Part shown: piece after piece, positions 55,163-63,939 of the stretch
How the letters are laid out: each line of letters opens with the position of its first letter
How positions within the stretch are numbered: the first letter of the stretch is position 1
Assembly (NCBI GenBank): GCA_017444825.1
Contig: JAFSVU010000054.1
Span: 1-64,000 of the forward strand
Origin: Clostridia bacterium
Lineage (GTDB): Bacteria; Bacillota; Clostridia; UBA1212
Length of the DNA: 64,000 nucleotides
Reading direction: 5' to 3'
Made by a program: the position numbers and the translations under genes
The notes under the pieces: model-generated
Seen by the model: only the letters and a program-made list of their open reading frames with translations
Databases searched by the model: none
What the model was told of the DNA's origin: nothing

Positions 55163-56110
55163 TTACCTGGTGAGGACAGCGGCGCACCAGCCTCTGTCGG
55201 TGAGAAACCTTGCCACGCGAAGTCCGCAGCGGGCGCATTCGGCCTCGACGTCAGGCAGTCTCTGATCGATTATGCCGGACACGATGATGACTCCGCCGGG
55301 CGCAAGAAGACGCCCTGTGTCGGGAAGGAGCCTTATGATGATGTCTGCAACGATATTTGCGCAGATCACCGAAAAAGTACCGTTAACATCCGTGGCAAGA
55401 TCCCCGTGGACAAGGGTGAATTTTTCTCTGACGCCGTTCAGCTCTGCGTTTTCGCCGGCAACCTTGACGGAAAGCTCGTCTATGTCGACTCCGGTTACCG
55501 AACCCGCGCCGAGGAGAAGTCCCGCAATGCCGAGGATACCGCTTCCTGTGCCCACGTCCAGCATGGCGGTGTCATTGGTTATATAATCCTCCAGAAGCTC
55601 CATGCAAAGTTTTGTGGTCTCGTGCTGACCGGAACCGAAGGCCATGCCGGGATCGATGAGAAGCCTTTTTCTGCCTTCGCTGTCCGCCGCCGCTCCCTCC
55701 TGAGTGCCTTTGTCGCGCTCCGCCTCCCAGGTGGGCACGAGCCTGATTTTTTTCCCTATATTTGCGGGCTTGAAATACTGCTTCCAGTTATTTGCCCAGT
55801 CCTCTTCGCTCACTCCGCCGGAGTCGAATTCAAAAGGGATCCCCTCCGCCTTCATCCTCTCTGCAATAAACGTCTGAAACTCCGCCGGGTTTTCCTCGGG
55901 GCTCACGTAGACGTGGATCCTTGCCCTGGTCCTGTCCTTCTTCAGCAGTTCCTCGTCAATGACCTCCACCGGCCCGAAAAGCTTCAGATCCTCTTCCAAC
56001 GTGGAATAGTCCTCAATATAAAGACCGCGGGAAATGCACATTCCCGCAATTGCCTCCGCCGCAGGTACGTCAGCGGTAGATACCGTAATTATCAAATCAG
56101 TCCAATCCAT
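55163..56110 (-). CDS. prmA: Ribosomal protein L11 methyltransferase
   Basis: Trimethylates ribosomal protein uL11 using SAM. 315 residues: N-terminal recognition domain (1-110) with WANNWKQYFKP, then the Rossmann domain with DPGMAFGSGQHETTKLCMELLE, LDVGTGSGILGIAGLLLGA, and NIVADIIIRLLP as the NxxA-type motif IV. Overall a standard length. It lies between ispE and the MinD-type gene on the minus strand. Confidence 0.92.
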   Translation of the reverse strand: MDWTDLIITVSTADVPAAEAIAGMCISRGLYIEDYSTLEEDLKLFGPVEVIDEELLKKDRTRARIHVYVSPEENPAEFQTFIAERMKAEGIPFEFDSGGVSEEDWANNWKQYFKPANIGKKIRLVPTWEAERDKGTQEGAAADSEGRKRLLIDPGMAFGSGQHETTKLCMELLEDYITNDTAMLDVGTGSGILGIAGLLLGAGSVTGVDIDELSVKVAGENAELNGVREKFTLVHGDLATDVNGTFSVICANIVADIIIRLLPDTGRLLAPGGVIIVSGIIDQRLPDVEAECARCGLRVARFLTDRGWCAAVLTR

Positions 56111-56134
56111 ATTAACCTAACCAATACTCCTCCC

Positions 56135-57136
56135 TCACTCGGCAAAAAACTTCGGAACCGTGTGAAGATCGGTGATAACCGTAAACATCTGAGGGTTCTT
56201 AAACTGCCTGTAGGCCTTCTGAACTTCCTCTCTCGAATCGTAGATTGCAAATATCGTGGAGCCGCTGCCGGACATCATGGCGCCAAGGGGCTCAGTAGCC
56301 AATATCTTCTTCTTCAGCACCATGAGCTGGGGCTCGATCTCAAAGGCGGGCTTTTCCAGCACGTTCTTCATGTTCGGGGCAAACTCCGCCACGTCGTTGT
56401 TTTCAATGGCCGCAAGAAGCGCCTCCGTGTCGGGATGGCTCTCGGGGCTGAGCTTCATATGGTCCAGCTTTTCGTAAACCTTTTCCGTGGATATAAAAAT
56501 GCCGGGGTTTACTACGAGAAGGTAGCCGTTTGTCAGTGACGGGATGGGTCTCAGGTCCGTGCCGGTGCCCGTCGCCAATGCCGTACCGCCCATGATCAGG
56601 AAGGGAATGTCGGAGCCGAGGGGCTTTCCGATGTCCATCAGCTGCTCAGTCGTGAGTTCAAGGCCGAAAAGTCTGTTAAGACCCACGAGGGTGGCCGCTG
56701 CGTCCGCACTTCCGCCTCCCATTCCGCCGCCCACGGGGATGTTCTTTTTGATATGCACGCCCAGCTTTCCGGGGTACCCCGCCATTTTCTTCATGATGAG
56801 GGCCGCCTGGTAGGCAAGATTCTTGGAATCCGCAGGAAGCCTGGGGTTCGTGCAGGTAAATATTATATTGTCGGAGGGATCTGAAGGTCTTATCGGCACT
56901 CCTCTTGCAATCAGCGCGGCGATCCTCTCATCATACCGTCTTTTGCACTTTGCGATCTCCGCAATGAGATCCTCCCTCAGATTATCGATGGCATCGGGTG
57001 TATAGAGAATGACCCTGTCGTAGACGTTTATCGTCTGCATTATCATGTCGACAAGGTGGTAGCCGTTCTCGGCAAATCCTTTCACATCAATAGAAAAATT
57101 GACCTTGGCGTTTGCGTTAATTGAAACTAAACCCAT
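56135..57136 (-). CDS. ispE: 4-diphosphocytidyl-2-C-methyl-D-erythritol kinase
   Basis: GHMP kinase of the MEP isoprenoid pathway, 333 residues. The start is placed at 57136 (MGLVSINANAKVNFSIDV), behind GGAGG. Motifs: ANAKVNFSIDV, PVGGGMGGGSADAAATL (ATP loop), LGSDIPF and MSGSGSTIFAIY. Compared with the family there is an extra hydrophilic ~35-residue helix-like segment at ~52-90 (REDLIAEIAKCKRRYDERI), between DRV and the IIFTCTNP strand. First gene of the ispE-prmA-ATPase minus-strand group. Confidence 0.93.
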   Translation of the reverse strand: MGLVSINANAKVNFSIDVKGFAENGYHLVDMIMQTINVYDRVILYTPDAIDNLREDLIAEIAKCKRRYDERIAALIARGVPIRPSDPSDNIIFTCTNPRLPADSKNLAYQAALIMKKMAGYPGKLGVHIKKNIPVGGGMGGGSADAAATLVGLNRLFGLELTTEQLMDIGKPLGSDIPFLIMGGTALATGTGTDLRPIPSLTNGYLLVVNPGIFISTEKVYEKLDHMKLSPESHPDTEALLAAIENNDVAEFAPNMKNVLEKPAFEIEPQLMVLKKKILATEPLGAMMSGSGSTIFAIYDSREEVQKAYRQFKNPQMFTVITDLHTVPKFFAE

Positions 57137-57191
57137 GTGATGGCCCTCCGGAAATACCGTAATTATTGCTTTTTGAGCTGTACGTCCTAGA

Positions 57192-57220
57192 ATTCTAACA
57201 CAATAACCAAGGCAAGGCAA
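57192..57220 (-). promoter_or_regulatory. Promoter of the ispE group
   Basis: On the minus strand TTGCCT (57220-57215), 17-nt spacer, TAGAAT (57197-57192). Confidence 0.55.
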
Positions 57221-57243
57221 GTGGGATGTGCGTCAAAATATTA

Positions 57244-57273
57244 TTGACAATAAGCCTTATTTTTTTATATACT
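57244..57273 (+). promoter_or_regulatory. Promoter of the EF-G-like gene
   Basis: TTGACA (57244-57249), 18-nt spacer, TATACT (57268-57273). The ~115-nt leader that follows has GC-rich segments (57289-57307, 57341-57352) and a T7 run. Confidence 0.75.
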
Positions 57274-57393
57274 AACCACAAGTGTGTTGCGGTGAAGAGC
57301 AGGCCGCGTAGAGCCTTTTTTTATGAAGGTTGGTTCACGAATCTGCGGCCGCATTCGCCATTATTTTTAAATCAGTTTGGAGGAATTTGTATT

Positions 57394-59454
57394 ATGCAAA
57401 GCGCAGATCTACGCAATGTTATACTTTTGGGTCACGGCGGCGTCGGTAAGACGTCTGTTGCCGAAGCGATGCTTTTCAACAGTAAAGCGATCAGCCGTCT
57501 CGGAAAGATTATGGACGGAAATACTACGCTTGATTATGACCCTGAGGAGATCAAGAGACAGTACTCCATTTATCTTTCAATGGCTCAGGTAGAGTGGAAC
57601 AAGAAGAACATTAACCTGCTGGATGCTCCGGGCGCCCGTGATTTCATTGGCGAGATGCTGGAAGGCATGGCAGTCGCGGATGCGGCCGTTATCGTTGTGG
57701 CAGGCGGCGTTGCAGTCGGAACAGAGAAGGCCTGGGAACTGGCTAACGAGAGAAACATCCCCAGAGCGATCTTTGTAAACAAAATGAATGATGAGACGTC
57801 AGAATTCGAAAAGATCTACGCCGATATTAAGGAAAAGCTCGGAAACTCCTGCGTTCCCATCCAGCTCCCGATCATAGAGAACAGAAAATTTGTCGGCTTC
57901 GTCGACACTCTCCATATGAAGGCCAAAAAGTTCACCGCAAACGGCGACACCCAGGATATAGCTATCCCGGCAGCTGTTCAGGGCCTTGCGGAAGAGATCC
58001 ACAGCGCCATCGCCGAGATCGTTGCCGAGACTGACGATGAGCTCATGATGAAGTTCTTCGACGGCGAAGAGTTCACTGAGCAGGAGATCATTGCGGGCTT
58101 TACAAAAGCTGTCAAGTCCTGCGGATGCGCTCCGATACTTTTCGGCGCTGCAAGTGACAATAACGGTGTCAAAGAGCTGGCAAACTTCGTTTGCGAATAC
58201 TTCCCGTCTCCTGTTGAGGCAGCGGAGGCAGACGCTTTCGATGCAGACGGAAAAGAGATCAAGGTCGCTCTCCACGCAGACGAGGCACCTGTGCTCTTCG
58301 TTTTCAAGACAGTCGTTGATGCATCCGGAAGGATTTCGATATTTAAGGTGATCACCGGAACCGTTAAGAACGGCGACACTCTGAGAAACGTTGAAAAGGG
58401 CTCCGACGAGCGTATCGGCCAGCTCTATGTTCTGAGAGGCAAGACCCAGATACCCGTTCAGCAGCTTTCCGCAGGCGACATTGGCGCTATCGCGAAGCTC
58501 TCGAATACGTCCACCAGCGACACCCTGTCCGGCAAGGGCGCTTCCATCGTGATGCCTGCCATCAAGTTCCCGGAGGCTCAGTTCAGCCAGTCCATCAAGT
58601 GCCTTAAGAAGGGCGACGACGATAAACTCAGCCAGAGCCTTGCAAAACTCAGGGACGAGGACAAGATCCTCACATTCGGTAACAACATCGAGACAGGCGA
58701 ACTCGTTATCAATGCCACCGGTGAGAAGCATCTGGATATCGTTGTCAGCAAGCTGAAGAGTAGATACAACGTGGAAGTTAAGCTCGCTACCCCGAAGGTT
58801 GCGTACAGAGAGACTATCCGTAAGAAGGTCACTGAGGAGTACACCCACAAGAAACAGTCCGGCGGCGCAGGCCAGTACGGTAAAGTCGTCATCGAGTTCG
58901 AACCCGGTGAACAGGACGAACTGGAATTCGGCGAGAGAGTCGTGGGCGGCAGCGTTCCGAAGCAGTTCTTCCCCTCCGTTGAGAAGGGTCTCGCGGAATC
59001 GGTCAAGCGCGGTGTTCTTGCAGGCTACCCCGTTGTAAAACTTAAAGCTACTCTCATCGACGGTAAGTACCACCCGGTGGACTCCAAGGAAGTCGCATTC
59101 GTTACAGCGGCCAGCATGGCTTACAAGAACGGTCTCCCGAAGGCTTCTCCGGTCCTCCTTGAGCCTATCCTCAACGTAAAGGTCAACGTTCCTGACAAGT
59201 ACATGGGCGACGTTATCGGCGACCTTAACAAGCGCAGAGGCAGAGTGCTCGGTATGAACCCCGTGGGCGGCGGCAGACAGGAAGTGGAAGCTGAAGTTCC
59301 GGCAGCGGAAATGTGGACATATGCTACAGACCTCACGTCCATTGCCCAGGGCAGAGCGTCCTACACGTCAGAGTTCGTAAGATACGAAGATGTGCCCTCC
59401 AACGTCGCTGATTCGATCATCGAGGCTGCAAAGAAGGCCGAAGAGGAGGAATAA
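57394..59454 (+). CDS. Elongation factor G-like GTPase (EF-G paralogue)
   Basis: A 686-residue translational GTPase with all EF-G domains. ATG 57394 follows TTGGAGGA. G1 is GHGGVGKTS (13-21), G3 is D77-A-P-G-A-R-D, and G4 is NKMND. In canonical EF-G the G3 motif is DxPGH with a catalytic histidine; here the position is A81. Domain IV shows YTHKKQSGGAGQYGKV, and domain V ends PAAEMWTYATDLTSIAQGRA. It belongs to the EF-G-2/FusA2-type branch, not the main factor; cellular role unclear. It stands alone between divergent ispE and aldolase. Confidence 0.88.
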   Translation: MQSADLRNVILLGHGGVGKTSVAEAMLFNSKAISRLGKIMDGNTTLDYDPEEIKRQYSIYLSMAQVEWNKKNINLLDAPGARDFIGEMLEGMAVADAAVIVVAGGVAVGTEKAWELANERNIPRAIFVNKMNDETSEFEKIYADIKEKLGNSCVPIQLPIIENRKFVGFVDTLHMKAKKFTANGDTQDIAIPAAVQGLAEEIHSAIAEIVAETDDELMMKFFDGEEFTEQEIIAGFTKAVKSCGCAPILFGAASDNNGVKELANFVCEYFPSPVEAAEADAFDADGKEIKVALHADEAPVLFVFKTVVDASGRISIFKVITGTVKNGDTLRNVEKGSDERIGQLYVLRGKTQIPVQQLSAGDIGAIAKLSNTSTSDTLSGKGASIVMPAIKFPEAQFSQSIKCLKKGDDDKLSQSLAKLRDEDKILTFGNNIETGELVINATGEKHLDIVVSKLKSRYNVEVKLATPKVAYRETIRKKVTEEYTHKKQSGGAGQYGKVVIEFEPGEQDELEFGERVVGGSVPKQFFPSVEKGLAESVKRGVLAGYPVVKLKATLIDGKYHPVDSKEVAFVTAASMAYKNGLPKASPVLLEPILNVKVNVPDKYMGDVIGDLNKRRGRVLGMNPVGGGRQEVEAEVPAAEMWTYATDLTSIAQGRASYTSEFVRYEDVPSNVADSIIEAAKKAEEEE

Positions 59455-59488
59455 TCCCCCGGTTAACGGGATCGGTTACAAAACATAC

Positions 59489-59534
59489 GGGGGAGCTAAG
59501 GAAAAGCCTCAGGGCGCCGGCGCTCTCCCTTTTT
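59489..59534 (+). terminator. Probable terminator after the EF-G-like gene
   Basis: GGGAGC pairs with GCTCTCCC (one bulge), enclosing a GCGCC/GGCGC segment; T5 follows. Confidence 0.5.
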
Positions 59535-59590
59535 AAGCTGCGGACACTTTCACCGGCAGCCGTAAAATATAGTAGACAGGAGATAATATT

Positions 59591-60526
59591 ATGCCGTTAG
59601 TTACATCAAAGGAAATGTTTGAAAAGGCGTACAAGGGTGGCTATGCCATCGGCGCATTTAATGTTAACAACATGGAGATCATCCAGGGTATCACCGAGGC
59701 GGCCAAGGAACTTCAGGCACCTCTCATCCTCCAGGTTTCATCCGGCGCGAGGAAATATGCGAACCACACTTATCTGATCAAGCTCGTTGAGGCTGCGATC
59801 ATCGAGACAGGCCTTCCGATCTGTCTCCACCTTGACCACGGCGACACCTTCGAGCTTTGCAAATCCTGCATCGACGGCGGTTTCACATCCGTTATGATCG
59901 ACGGCTCTCACCACAGCTTTGAGGACAACATTGCCCTCACAAGACAGGTGGTGGACTATGCTCATGCTCACGGCGTTGTCGTCGAAGGCGAGCTGGGCAG
60001 ACTTGCGGGCATCGAGGACGCGGTAAACGTTTCCGCAGAGGACGCTTCCTACACCAATCCTGCTCAGGTCCAGGAATTCGTGGAGCGCACAGGCGTTGAC
60101 TCCCTGGCTATCGCCATCGGAACCAGCCACGGCGCATACAAGTTCAAACCCGGCCAGAAGCCCCAGCTCAGATTCGACATCCTTGCAGAGGTCGAGAAGA
60201 GACTCCCCGGCTTCCCCATCGTTCTCCACGGCGCAAGCTCCGTTATTCCGGAGTTCGTTGAGACCATCAACAAGTACGGCGGCAACATGCCCGATGCTAT
60301 AGGCATCCCCGAGGATATGCTGAGGAAGGCAGCCTCGATGGCAGTGTGCAAGATCAACATCGACTCCGACCTGAGGCTCGCCATGACCGCGGCCATCAGA
60401 CAGTATTTCGCCGAGAACCCCGCTCACTTCGATCCGAGACAGTATCTGAAACCGGCGAGAGAGAACATTAAGAGGTTGGTTGCCCATAAGATTACTGACG
60501 TCCTCGGCTGTGACGGCAAAGCCTGA
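59591..60526 (+). CDS. fba: Class II fructose-bisphosphate aldolase
   Basis: A zinc-dependent glycolytic aldolase, 311 residues. LHLDHGDTFELC carries the catalytic Asp and zinc His, with MIDGSHHSFEDNI, EGELGRLAGIED, GTSHGAYK (second zinc His) and VLHGASSV (third), plus CKINIDSDLR. Ribosome site CAGGAGATA. Its stop codon lies inside the left arm of a long inverted repeat. Confidence 0.96.
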   Translation: MPLVTSKEMFEKAYKGGYAIGAFNVNNMEIIQGITEAAKELQAPLILQVSSGARKYANHTYLIKLVEAAIIETGLPICLHLDHGDTFELCKSCIDGGFTSVMIDGSHHSFEDNIALTRQVVDYAHAHGVVVEGELGRLAGIEDAVNVSAEDASYTNPAQVQEFVERTGVDSLAIAIGTSHGAYKFKPGQKPQLRFDILAEVEKRLPGFPIVLHGASSVIPEFVETINKYGGNMPDAIGIPEDMLRKAASMAVCKINIDSDLRLAMTAAIRQYFAENPAHFDPRQYLKPARENIKRLVAHKITDVLGCDGKA

Positions 60527-60685
60527 TCGCTTTGTTCAGGCTCTTTGCGCAACCCTCAAGAGATTTGCTTTGCGAGAGCGCCCCGCTCGCAGTACCCTTG
60601 TACAGCTTCGGGAGCGCGCTCGCAAAAATAGCTCTGAACAAAGCGATCAGGGCCAAAGGCTCAGTCAGGCTCTTTGCGCAACCCT
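60523..60685 (+). repeat. Inverted and direct repeat element after fba
   Basis: CTGATCGCTTTGTTCAG (60523-60539) and its exact reverse complement (60634-60650) bracket 94 nt that contain further GAGCG/CGCTC pairings. A 21-nt direct repeat lies at 60536-60556 and 60665-60685. No coding frame is visible; could be a MITE-like insertion or a large transcript-end hairpin. Confidence 0.85.
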
Positions 60686-60718
60686 TAGGAGAGTAGAGAG
60701 ACTTAAAAAGAGGTAATT

Positions 60719-61099
60719 ATGGATTATATTGAAGCTGCGGCAGCTTTGGGCCAGGCCCTGGTTGACAGCGCAGAATTTAAAAAAATGAATGCGGCGGAGG
60801 CGGAGACCTTCGCAAATACCGAGGCCACGGAGGTCCTTGTCGCGTACAGAAAGGCACAGCAGGAGATGGCTGCCGCTGCGGGCGGAGACGTTTCCAAGGA
60901 GGAGCTTGAAGAGATCAGAACGAGGCTTTTGGAAAAACAGAAGGAACTCAATGCGAACGCGGTAATCAAGAACTACCTGGATTCGAAAAAGGCCTTCGAT
61001 CAGATGATGCAGGAAGTAAACAGTGTGCTTCAGCATTATCTGGAAGGCGGAGCTGCAAACTGCAGCGGAAGCTGCGAGACCTGCGGAGGCTGCAATTAA
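60719..61099 (+). CDS. YlbF/YmcA-family protein with C-terminal cysteine cluster
   Basis: A 126-residue helical protein of the Com_YlbF family (DYIEAAAALGQALVDSAEFK; helix to MQEVNSVLQHYLEG). The tail reads C-S-G-S-C-E-T-C-G-G-C-N. In Bacillus, YlbF, YmcA and YaaT form a complex that carries iron-sulfur clusters and affects RNase Y-dependent RNA processing; ymcA lies near mutS, as here. The four clustered cysteines fit a metal or cluster site. AAGAGG precedes the ATG. Confidence 0.87.
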   Translation: MDYIEAAAALGQALVDSAEFKKMNAAEAETFANTEATEVLVAYRKAQQEMAAAAGGDVSKEELEEIRTRLLEKQKELNANAVIKNYLDSKKAFDQMMQEVNSVLQHYLEGGAANCSGSCETCGGCN

Positions 61100-61118
61100 T
61101 CTAAGCGGCCGTGAAAGT

Positions 61119-61144
61119 ATAGCGGATATTTCCGCTATCTTTTA
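61119..61144 (+). terminator. Hairpin between the YlbF-family gene and mutS
   Basis: ATAGCGGA, TATT loop, TCCGCTAT, then CTTTTAT: a weak intrinsic terminator or intercistronic hairpin 14 nt before mutS. Confidence 0.6.
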
Positions 61145-61157
61145 TATTAAAGACGAT

Positions 61158-63863
61158 ATGACAAAACCAATGACAACTGAAGAGCTCATGGGGCGCGTAA
61201 CGCCAATGATGCGGCAATATCTCGAAACAAAACAAAAGGCCGGCGACTGCCTGCTTTTTTTCAGGCTTGGCGACTTTTATGAGTTGTTTTTTGAGGATGC
61301 TGAGATCGCCTCGAGAGAGTTGGAACTGGTGCTGACGGGGAAGGATTGCGGCCTGGAGGAGAGGGCGCCCATGTGCGGCATCCCCTACCATGCGGCGACT
61401 TCATACATCGGAAGACTTGTGTCGAGGGGATACAAGGTGGCGGTGTGCGAGCAGATGGAGAACCCGGCATTGGCGAAGGGAATCGTTAAACGGGAAATAA
61501 TCAAGGTCTACACGCCTGGAACAGTCACCGACGAGGCGATGCTTGATCAGAAGTCGAATAACTTTATCGCTGCGGTGTTCGGCATTGGTTCGTTCTACGG
61601 ACTTGCCTGCTGTGATATAACCACCGGTGAATTCAGGGTGACCTCGTTTACCGTTGGCGCGTCCCTGACCCATCTGAAGGACGAGATCGCAAGACTTACG
61701 CCCAAGGAGCTGGTGGTGAACAGCGACTGCCCTGAGGCGGATGAGATCATTGCGGCTGCGGAGACGTATTCGGGAGCTTTTGCGGGCAAGATCGGTCCGG
61801 AGATGTTCGATCAGGCCGAGGCTGAAGAGGCTTTAAACAGGATCATAAGCGCGAAGAAGAAAATAAGGAGCAGCTTTGAAAGCGACAGCCGTATCTCAAA
61901 AGAAACCAATGAGACAGGCTCCTTTACAGGTGCGGACAACTGGGCCGTGAAGGCGGCGGGCTGCCTCATAAAAGTGCTGGAGGACACCCAAAAGATAGCC
62001 CTCGAGGGAATCATAAGGCCGGTGCTTTACAAGACTACCGAGTTTTTAACGGTGGACGCCCAGTCAAGGAGAAACCTTGAGATAAGCGAGTCCATGAGGG
62101 ACCGGAGAAAATACGGCTCCCTGCTGTGGGTGCTTGACCGCACGGAGACGGCAATGGGCGGAAGAAAGCTGAGAAGCTGGCTGGAGACGCCCCTTATAGA
62201 CAAGGAAGAGATAAACAAAAGACAGGACGCGGTGGCGGAGCTTTTCGACAAGTTTATGCTGAGGAGCGAGATGATCGAGCACTTAAAAGGCGTATATGAC
62301 ATCGAAAGACTGGCGGGAAGAGTCACCATGGGCAGCGGCAACGCAAGAGAAATGCTGTCACTGAAGCAGTCGCTGATGAAGCTTCCGGCATTGAAGGACC
62401 TTCTCCGCGGTGCGGGCTCGGAGCTCCTTCGGGAGATCTACGACAGCATAGACACGCTGGACAGCCTTGCGGAGCTGCTGGAGAGGGCGATTGCCGACGA
62501 TCCGCCTGTTACCATAACCGACGGCGACATAATCAAGAAGGGCTTTGACGAGACCATTGACCATTACAGAGCCGCCAATGTGGACGGAAAGCGCTGGCTT
62601 TCGGAGCTTGAGGCCAGAGAGCGGGAGAAGACCGGCATAAAGAAGCTGAAGGTGGGGTATAACACTGTTTTTGGCTATTATATCGAAATATCTAACTCCT
62701 TTAAGGATCTGGTGCCCCCGGATTACGTGAGAAAACAGACATTGACCAATGCGGAAAGATACATCACAGACGAACTGAAAAAGCTTGAGACGGAGCTTCT
62801 GGACGCCGAAAGAAATCTCAAGGCTCTTGAAGAGCAGAGATTCAAAGAAGTCAGGGACGTGGCCGCAAGCTACTCTCAGGAGCTTCACAGAAATGCGGAC
62901 GCGGTGGCGGTGCTTGACGTTCTCTGCTCATTTGCAACTGTTGCGGAGCGGGAAAACTACGTGCGCCCCGAGATAAAGGACGAGACCGTCATTGAACTTA
63001 AAAACGCCAGGCACCCGGTGGTGGAAAAGATGCCGGGGTGCGACGTGTTCGTTCCCAACGACGCAAGACTTGACTGCAATGAAAATATGCTCCTCGTTAT
63101 CACGGGACCTAACATGGCAGGTAAATCCACTTATATGAGGATGGTGGCGCTGATAGTGCTCATGGCCCAGACCGGGTCCTTCGTGCCGGCAGATGAGGCC
63201 GTGGTGGGCATTGCGGACAGGCTGTTTACAAGGGTAGGCGCCAGCGACGACCTTGCCCAGGGACGGTCGACCTTCATGGTGGAGATGTGCGAGGTGGCCA
63301 ACATTGTCGAAAATGCCACAGCGCGGAGCCTCCTGATACTGGATGAGATCGGACGGGGCACCAGCACCTTCGACGGTCTTTCGATCGCCTGGTCCGTGCT
63401 TGAATTTATCGTGGAAAATCTTAAGTGCAGGACTCTCTTTGCGACCCATTACCACGAGCTGACGGAGCTGGAGGACAAGCTTCCGGGCGTCAAGAATTAC
63501 TGCGTCGACGTCAGAAAGAAGGGCGACGAGATCACGTTCCTGAGGAAGATCAAAAGAGGCGGTGCCGACGGAAGCTACGGTATATCCGTTGCCATGCTGG
63601 CGGGACTTCCCAAGGCGATCACCATAAGGGCGAAGGAGATATTGGCGTCTCTCGAAGAGGCAGACCTGGGAAAGAAGGAGATGAAGAACGTGGGACGGCG
63701 TAAGGAAAATTCGGACCTTGACCTGTTCTCCTTTGCAACCGCCGCCGCGATGCAGGACGATATCATCACAGAGCTCAGAGAGATGGACGTGACCAAGATG
63801 ACTCCGATGGAGTGCATGAACACTCTTTACAATCTGGCGAAACGCGCCAATGACAGAAAGTGA
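61158..63863 (+). CDS. mutS: DNA mismatch repair protein MutS
   Basis: A 901-residue mismatch sensor. ATG 61158 (MTKPMTTEELMGRVTPMMRQYLETK) is chosen as the best match; its ribosome site is weak. The mismatch-binding motif FFRLGDFYELF near residue 35 has the family Phe-x-Glu; the C-terminal ATPase has GPNMAGKSTYMRM, LAQGRSTFMVEM, LILDEIGRGTSTFDGLSIAW and FATHYHEL. Ends with a helical tail. A MutL gene would be expected next, outside the window. Confidence 0.96.
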   Translation: MTKPMTTEELMGRVTPMMRQYLETKQKAGDCLLFFRLGDFYELFFEDAEIASRELELVLTGKDCGLEERAPMCGIPYHAATSYIGRLVSRGYKVAVCEQMENPALAKGIVKREIIKVYTPGTVTDEAMLDQKSNNFIAAVFGIGSFYGLACCDITTGEFRVTSFTVGASLTHLKDEIARLTPKELVVNSDCPEADEIIAAAETYSGAFAGKIGPEMFDQAEAEEALNRIISAKKKIRSSFESDSRISKETNETGSFTGADNWAVKAAGCLIKVLEDTQKIALEGIIRPVLYKTTEFLTVDAQSRRNLEISESMRDRRKYGSLLWVLDRTETAMGGRKLRSWLETPLIDKEEINKRQDAVAELFDKFMLRSEMIEHLKGVYDIERLAGRVTMGSGNAREMLSLKQSLMKLPALKDLLRGAGSELLREIYDSIDTLDSLAELLERAIADDPPVTITDGDIIKKGFDETIDHYRAANVDGKRWLSELEAREREKTGIKKLKVGYNTVFGYYIEISNSFKDLVPPDYVRKQTLTNAERYITDELKKLETELLDAERNLKALEEQRFKEVRDVAASYSQELHRNADAVAVLDVLCSFATVAERENYVRPEIKDETVIELKNARHPVVEKMPGCDVFVPNDARLDCNENMLLVITGPNMAGKSTYMRMVALIVLMAQTGSFVPADEAVVGIADRLFTRVGASDDLAQGRSTFMVEMCEVANIVENATARSLLILDEIGRGTSTFDGLSIAWSVLEFIVENLKCRTLFATHYHELTELEDKLPGVKNYCVDVRKKGDEITFLRKIKRGGADGSYGISVAMLAGLPKAITIRAKEILASLEEADLGKKEMKNVGRRKENSDLDLFSFATAAAMQDDIITELREMDVTKMTPMECMNTLYNLAKRANDRK

Positions 63864-63939
63864 CACCATTTGTCACTACCTCCATGTCTACGTTTATGTT
63901 AGAATTTCATCTGTAAATTACAGGTTTTTGGGAATTATT

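Noticed and set aside
57289-57352. Transcription attenuator in the EF-G-like leader
   Set aside because: The stem ahead of the T7 run is only about 4 bp; the alternative GC-rich pairings are not followed by T residues.
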